Assembly: GCA_964614215.1 (NCBI GenBank)
Contig: CAZTKP010000105.1
Span: 1 to 9,378 of the forward strand
DNA length: 9,378 nt
From: CAZTKP01 sp964614215
GTDB taxonomy: Bacteria; UBP6; UBA1177
Reading direction: 5' to 3'
Shown: piece by piece, positions 6,365-9,378 of the stretch
Position numbering within the stretch: the first letter of the stretch is position 1
Layout: each line of letters starts with the position of its first letter
The notes under the pieces: model-generated
Told to the model about the DNA's origin: nothing
The model's database searches: none
Seen by the model: only the letters and a program-made list of their open reading frames with translations
Made by a program: the position numbers and the translations under genes

Positions 6365-6419
6365 GAGCCTGAAATAATTCTTTAAAATTCTCATTTTTTG
6401 TTGTTTGAAAAAAACGCAG

Positions 6420-6448
6420 TTGACATTTCCTATGTCAGGGTCTAGGAT
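6420..6448 (+). promoter_or_regulatory. Candidate sigma70 promoter of the Lgt-family gene
   Basis: TTGACA (6420-6425) is followed after 17 bp by TAGGAT (6443-6448), a 4/6 match to TATAAT. An A/T-rich stretch (6393-6413) lies upstream and could act as an UP element. The -35 is one arm of an inverted repeat TGACAT-N5-ATGTCA (6421-6437). Transcription would begin near 6455, about 24 nt before the ATG at 6479. The ribosome binding region is a modest CGGGGA. Confidence 0.5.
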
Positions 6449-6478
6449 TGTTCAGGTAACAGGAATCCGGGGAAACAA

Positions 6479-7333
6479 ATGAACTACGATCTTCTTAAAC
6501 CGATTTACGATGCTCTGGGACTGGCTTATCCCGGGACGTACATGACGATACTTTTCTTCACGTTCTCGCTGGCGTTTCCTATTGCGTGGATAACGGCTGT
6601 GAGATTGAAACTGACTGTGTGGAAGCAGTTGATCCTTCCTTTGACAATCGTTCCTTCCGCACTCATTTTTTCACGTGTTTTTCATATCCTTTTTGAAGGG
6701 ATGTTCATGGATTATATGCACGGTCTGTGGGAAAACGGAATTGGTTATCTGTTCACGGAAATGCTCAATCCTTTCAGACCCGGACATGTTTTTTACGGAG
6801 GGCTTTTCGGAGGATTCCTTGCCGGAGCTCTCACAACGATGGCTAACTATCCGGGTGACTGGGCAAAATTTAAAAAGACTGCTGATGCGGCGGCAATTGT
6901 TGTTGCTAACGGCCTGTGGATGACAAGGATAGGATGCTTTTTTGAGGGCTGCTGTTTCGGAAGACCTTCATCTATCTTTGGAATTCGTTTCCCTCAGGGG
7001 TCAAGAACGATGTTCATGCTCTACAAAATAGATCCTGAACACACGAGTCTTTTTACTGATACTCAGCCTGTGATTCCAACCCAGCTTATTCATTCGGGGA
7101 GCAATCTTATCATCCTGGGAATACTGATAAAACTGATGTTCACCGGAGTTGAGAAAAAGCCCGGAAATATCGCCGCTGTTTTTCTGCTTCTATATTCTGT
7201 CACAAGGTTTCTTATAGAGTTTCTCAGATACGATATCAGGGGAAGTTTTCTTTTCTTTTCGACAAGCCAGTGGATATCCGTCATCCTTTTTCTGGCAGGT
7301 TGGAAGCTGTATTCCAAGACAAAATTAACTTGA
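6479..7333 (+). CDS. Prolipoprotein diacylglyceryl transferase (Lgt) family membrane protein, divergent
   Basis: A 284-residue polytopic inner-membrane protein of normal Lgt length, with about seven hydrophobic segments. Lgt moves a diacylglyceryl group from phosphatidylglycerol to the lipobox cysteine of prolipoproteins. The family signature is recognisable as R150-I-G-C-F-F-E-G-C-C-F-G-R162. Other Lgt landmarks are VFYGGLFGG (104-112), IPTQLIH (199-205, matching the HPTQLYE region), RFLIEFLR (243-250) and TSQW (262-265). Compared with E. coli Lgt as I recall it, the His of the HGG motif is Tyr here (Y106), the Asn after RLG is Cys153, and the Glu of NGE is Cys158. The Arg residues of both motifs are kept. 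It may be a true Lgt of a divergent branch or a paralog with another substrate. The window encodes two lipoproteins that would need such an enzyme. The start follows CGGGGA at 6 nt. Confidence 0.85.
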   Translation: MNYDLLKPIYDALGLAYPGTYMTILFFTFSLAFPIAWITAVRLKLTVWKQLILPLTIVPSALIFSRVFHILFEGMFMDYMHGLWENGIGYLFTEMLNPFRPGHVFYGGLFGGFLAGALTTMANYPGDWAKFKKTADAAAIVVANGLWMTRIGCFFEGCCFGRPSSIFGIRFPQGSRTMFMLYKIDPEHTSLFTDTQPVIPTQLIHSGSNLIILGILIKLMFTGVEKKPGNIAAVFLLLYSVTRFLIEFLRYDIRGSFLFFSTSQWISVILFLAGWKLYSKTKLT

Positions 7334-7340
7334 TATAAAT

Positions 7341-7367
7341 ATGAGAATTTTTACAATATCCGCATGA
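7341..7367 (+). CDS. Possible 8-codon leader ORF overlapping the propeller start
   Basis: ATG at 7341 opens an 8-residue frame (MRIFTISA) whose TGA stop overlaps the propeller ATG as ATGA. Because the propeller gene lacks a clear ribosome binding site, re-initiation after this mini-ORF could supply translation. The mini-ORF itself has no Shine-Dalgarno either, so it may well be chance. Confidence 0.15.
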   Translation: MRIFTISA

Positions 7368-9378
7368 AGCGTACTTTAATCAAAATAGTATTTCTGACAT
7401 TGCTTTTAACTGTGTTCGAAGTTTATTCCTATAACCGCCCGTTAAAACTGCATCATTATGCAAAAAGAGAGTGGAGCTCTATCTCAGGGCTTGCCCATGA
7501 TAATGTTACAGCCCTTTATGTTGATGCCGAGGGTTTTGTCTGGGCGGGAACGATCGAGGGGCTTTCCAGAATATCGGGGACGGGAATAAAGACCTTTTCG
7601 ACAAGAAAAACTCCGGAACTGCTCAGCAACAGGATCGTTGCTGTATCAGGAAATAGAAAAGGTGAGATCGCAGTGGCAACGGAAATGGGCGTTTCCATCA
7701 TCAGGAAGAGCGCTGTGAAAAGTGTTTTAAAGGAAGTCGGACTTGTGGGTGTGGCACAGGCGGATAACGGCGCTGTCTATGCTGCGACACAGAATGAGCT
7801 GTACGAGGTTAAAGAGGGAAAAGTTAATAAATTCAATATCATAAACGGTCTGCCCAAGGGCAAGGTGCTGAGTCTGGCAGCTGATTCGGAACATATTTTT
7901 ATTGGAAATGATAGCGGAGCAGTCCATAAATTCTCCGGTGGAGTTTTTTCAAAAGATCTGTGCAGTGAGAACAAGTCAGCTGTTACTGCCATAGCCTGCT
8001 CAGAGAGCGGAGTTGTTGCATTTGGGAATAAACAGGGGCAGATATTCACGATAAAGGACGATCAGTGTAGCCAGATAAATATTGATGCGGCGGTTGCTGT
8101 GATAGCTTCGCCCATACTCTCGGTGTCTGTGGATAAAGACGAGGTGAAAGCTGTCGCTAAGGACTATATAATTTCCGTGAAAGGCCGTGAGGTCAGCGCA
8201 TTCAGAGATGATCAGCTTCTTCCCGGTTCTCTTTCCAGTATTGTTGTGGACAGAGACGGAAGTATGTGGGTGGCGGGAAACCGCGGTGTGAAGATGTTCT
8301 ATCCGGGAGCTTTCATAACACTTGGCAAAGATGAAGGGCTGTCGTCAGAAATGGTCTACGCCATGGTTGAGGATAAACTAGGCAAGGTTTGGGTGGGAAC
8401 CAGAGGCGGAGGTCTGTTCTACTATGTTGACGGTAAGTTCAATCAGGTCGTTGAAGCCTCAGGTCTTCCGAGTCGTTTTATAGGCGGACTGCTTGTTGAT
8501 AAGATCGGAAACATCTGGGCAGGAACGGCAAAGGGTATTATAAAGTTCAAGTCCGAACTTCCCGTGAAAATAAAAAGCGTACCCACTATAAATAAGGATA
8601 CAGCTCCGCTTGCGAGTGTCCTGTTTCAGGATTCTAAAAGCAGGATATGGGCAGGAACAGCAAACGGAGAGATCTATATGCTGCTTCGGGAAGGTTTTGC
8701 TTTTGTCAGAAATATAGGCGAAGGAAAGAATGACTACATCAGTTCTATCGCAGAAGATAGTGCTGGAAGACTATGGTTCGCAACATCGAAAGGATTGCTG
8801 GTTCTGGAAGATGATTCCTTTAAGTTAGTTGATTCATCAAAAGGTCTGCCGGACAACATGATGCTTAGCCTGTATCCGGATAAAAGTTCAGGAAAGCTTT
8901 TTGTCGGTACGATGAGAAAAGGTCTTGCTATTGTTTCAAAAGACGGAGACAAGGTCAGCGTCAGTACGGTTGATACGACCAGAGGCCTTTGCAGCGATAC
9001 CATTTTTTCTATTTCCGAGGATGGTGAGAATGCTCTGTGGTTTACAAGTACTCAGGGTATTTTCAAGTTGAAAAAGGAAGACGTTGTTAAAGCTTCGCAG
9101 GAGAATGACTTTGTTCTGCGTTGTGGAAATTTTGATCAGCAGGACGGCATCCGGCGTCCTGAGAATACAGGTGGTGTCCAGCCTTCTGCAATGTTTTCGG
9201 GCAGTAGCCGTAAATGGTTCCCCACAGTTGAAGGTATCGCTGTTAAGCTGGAAGGTGTTTCCGGTAAGTCGACATCTCATGTAATAGTGGATGATTTTAT
9301 AGTGAACGGCAAAAAGACTCCACTTGTTAAAGGACAGAAGATCAAAGAGGATATTTCTCTGCTTGAGATACCTTTTGC
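7364..9378 (+). CDS. Two-component regulator propeller sensor protein, N-terminal part (runs off window)
   Basis: Open reading frame with 671 visible codons and no stop before the window edge. MKRTLIKIVFLTLLLTVFEVYS is a signal peptide or signal anchor. Residues about 30-620 consist of repeats of the Reg_prop type, each a beta-propeller blade with a GL..(x)..V..(l)..D..G.(l)W.GT..G core. Clear W-x-G-T-like strands occur at 60-63, 302-305, 343-346, 385-388, 429-432, 471-474, 513-516, 559-562 and 618-620, with weaker copies between 100 and 225. The count (about 13-14) fits two seven-bladed propellers, as in hybrid two-component sensors. From about 590 (QQDGIRRPENTGG, later VDDFIVNGK) the sequence matches the start of a Y_Y_Y domain. 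Family members continue with a membrane helix and a histidine kinase, GGDEF or HTH output; here none is visible. The ATG lies 30 nt after the Lgt stop, with no good Shine-Dalgarno; an in-frame stop at 7331 rules out a longer start. Confidence 0.9.
   Translation, partial: MKRTLIKIVFLTLLLTVFEVYSYNRPLKLHHYAKREWSSISGLAHDNVTALYVDAEGFVWAGTIEGLSRISGTGIKTFSTRKTPELLSNRIVAVSGNRKGEIAVATEMGVSIIRKSAVKSVLKEVGLVGVAQADNGAVYAATQNELYEVKEGKVNKFNIINGLPKGKVLSLAADSEHIFIGNDSGAVHKFSGGVFSKDLCSENKSAVTAIACSESGVVAFGNKQGQIFTIKDDQCSQINIDAAVAVIASPILSVSVDKDEVKAVAKDYIISVKGREVSAFRDDQLLPGSLSSIVVDRDGSMWVAGNRGVKMFYPGAFITLGKDEGLSSEMVYAMVEDKLGKVWVGTRGGGLFYYVDGKFNQVVEASGLPSRFIGGLLVDKIGNIWAGTAKGIIKFKSELPVKIKSVPTINKDTAPLASVLFQDSKSRIWAGTANGEIYMLLREGFAFVRNIGEGKNDYISSIAEDSAGRLWFATSKGLLVLEDDSFKLVDSSKGLPDNMMLSLYPDKSSGKLFVGTMRKGLAIVSKDGDKVSVSTVDTTRGLCSDTIFSISEDGENALWFTSTQGIFKLKKEDVVKASQENDFVLRCGNFDQQDGIRRPENTGGVQPSAMFSGSSRKWFPTVEGIAVKLEGVSGKSTSHVIVDDFIVNGKKTPLVKGQKIKEDISLLEIPF

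Noticed and set aside
6391..6413. T-run followed by A-run in the divergent spacer as a bidirectional terminator
   Set aside because: No GC-rich stem; it sits between divergent genes where no terminator is needed, and fits better as an A/T-rich upstream promoter element.

Overview
The window looks like a draft or metagenomic scaffold of a Gram-negative, probably anaerobic bacterium of moderate-to-low GC. It contains a 100-N assembly gap (1367-1466). The envelope signs are two type II signal-peptide lipoproteins, a predicted outer-membrane beta-barrel protein and an Lgt-family enzyme. A full-length formate-tetrahydrofolate ligase is typical of anaerobic C1 metabolism. The Asp/Thr-rich tether after the lipobox of the first protein recalls surface lipoproteins of Myxococcota/deltaproteobacteria-like lineages. 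That placement is only a weak inference; the sequence does not fix the taxon.

Left part, minus strand (about 5050 down to 1): six tightly packed genes read leftwards and look like one transcription unit. They are fhs (formate-THF ligase), an ECF-type sigma factor, its zinc-binding transmembrane anti-sigma factor, a secreted protein with a charged Pro/Glu/Lys linker and a C-terminal beta-barrel, a small Cys-containing lipoprotein, and a Thr/Asp-rich lipoprotein that runs off the window. Junctions are 0 bp (fhs/sigma), 11-bp overlap (sigma/anti-sigma), 4-bp ATGA overlap (anti-sigma/barrel), 11-bp overlap (barrel/lipoprotein) and 53 bp (lipoprotein/lipoprotein). This reads as an envelope-sensing module placed behind a housekeeping C1 gene. 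A candidate promoter with an inverted repeat at its -35 lies just ahead of fhs.

Middle (5126-6307, minus): a stand-alone AAA_14/DUF4143 ATPase with a strong sigma70-like promoter set inside a 33-bp imperfect palindrome. The 171-bp divergent spacer (6308-6478) also carries the forward promoter of the next gene.

Right part, plus strand (6479 to the end): a divergent Lgt-family membrane protein in which several conserved E. coli Lgt positions are changed. Thirty bases later comes the start of a large exported two-component-regulator-type double beta-propeller sensor. Its Y_Y_Y domain has just begun when the window ends, so its membrane and output domains are not visible.

No tRNA, rRNA, CRISPR array, insertion sequence or convincing rho-independent terminator was seen. 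No stretch longer than 300 bases lacks a gene.
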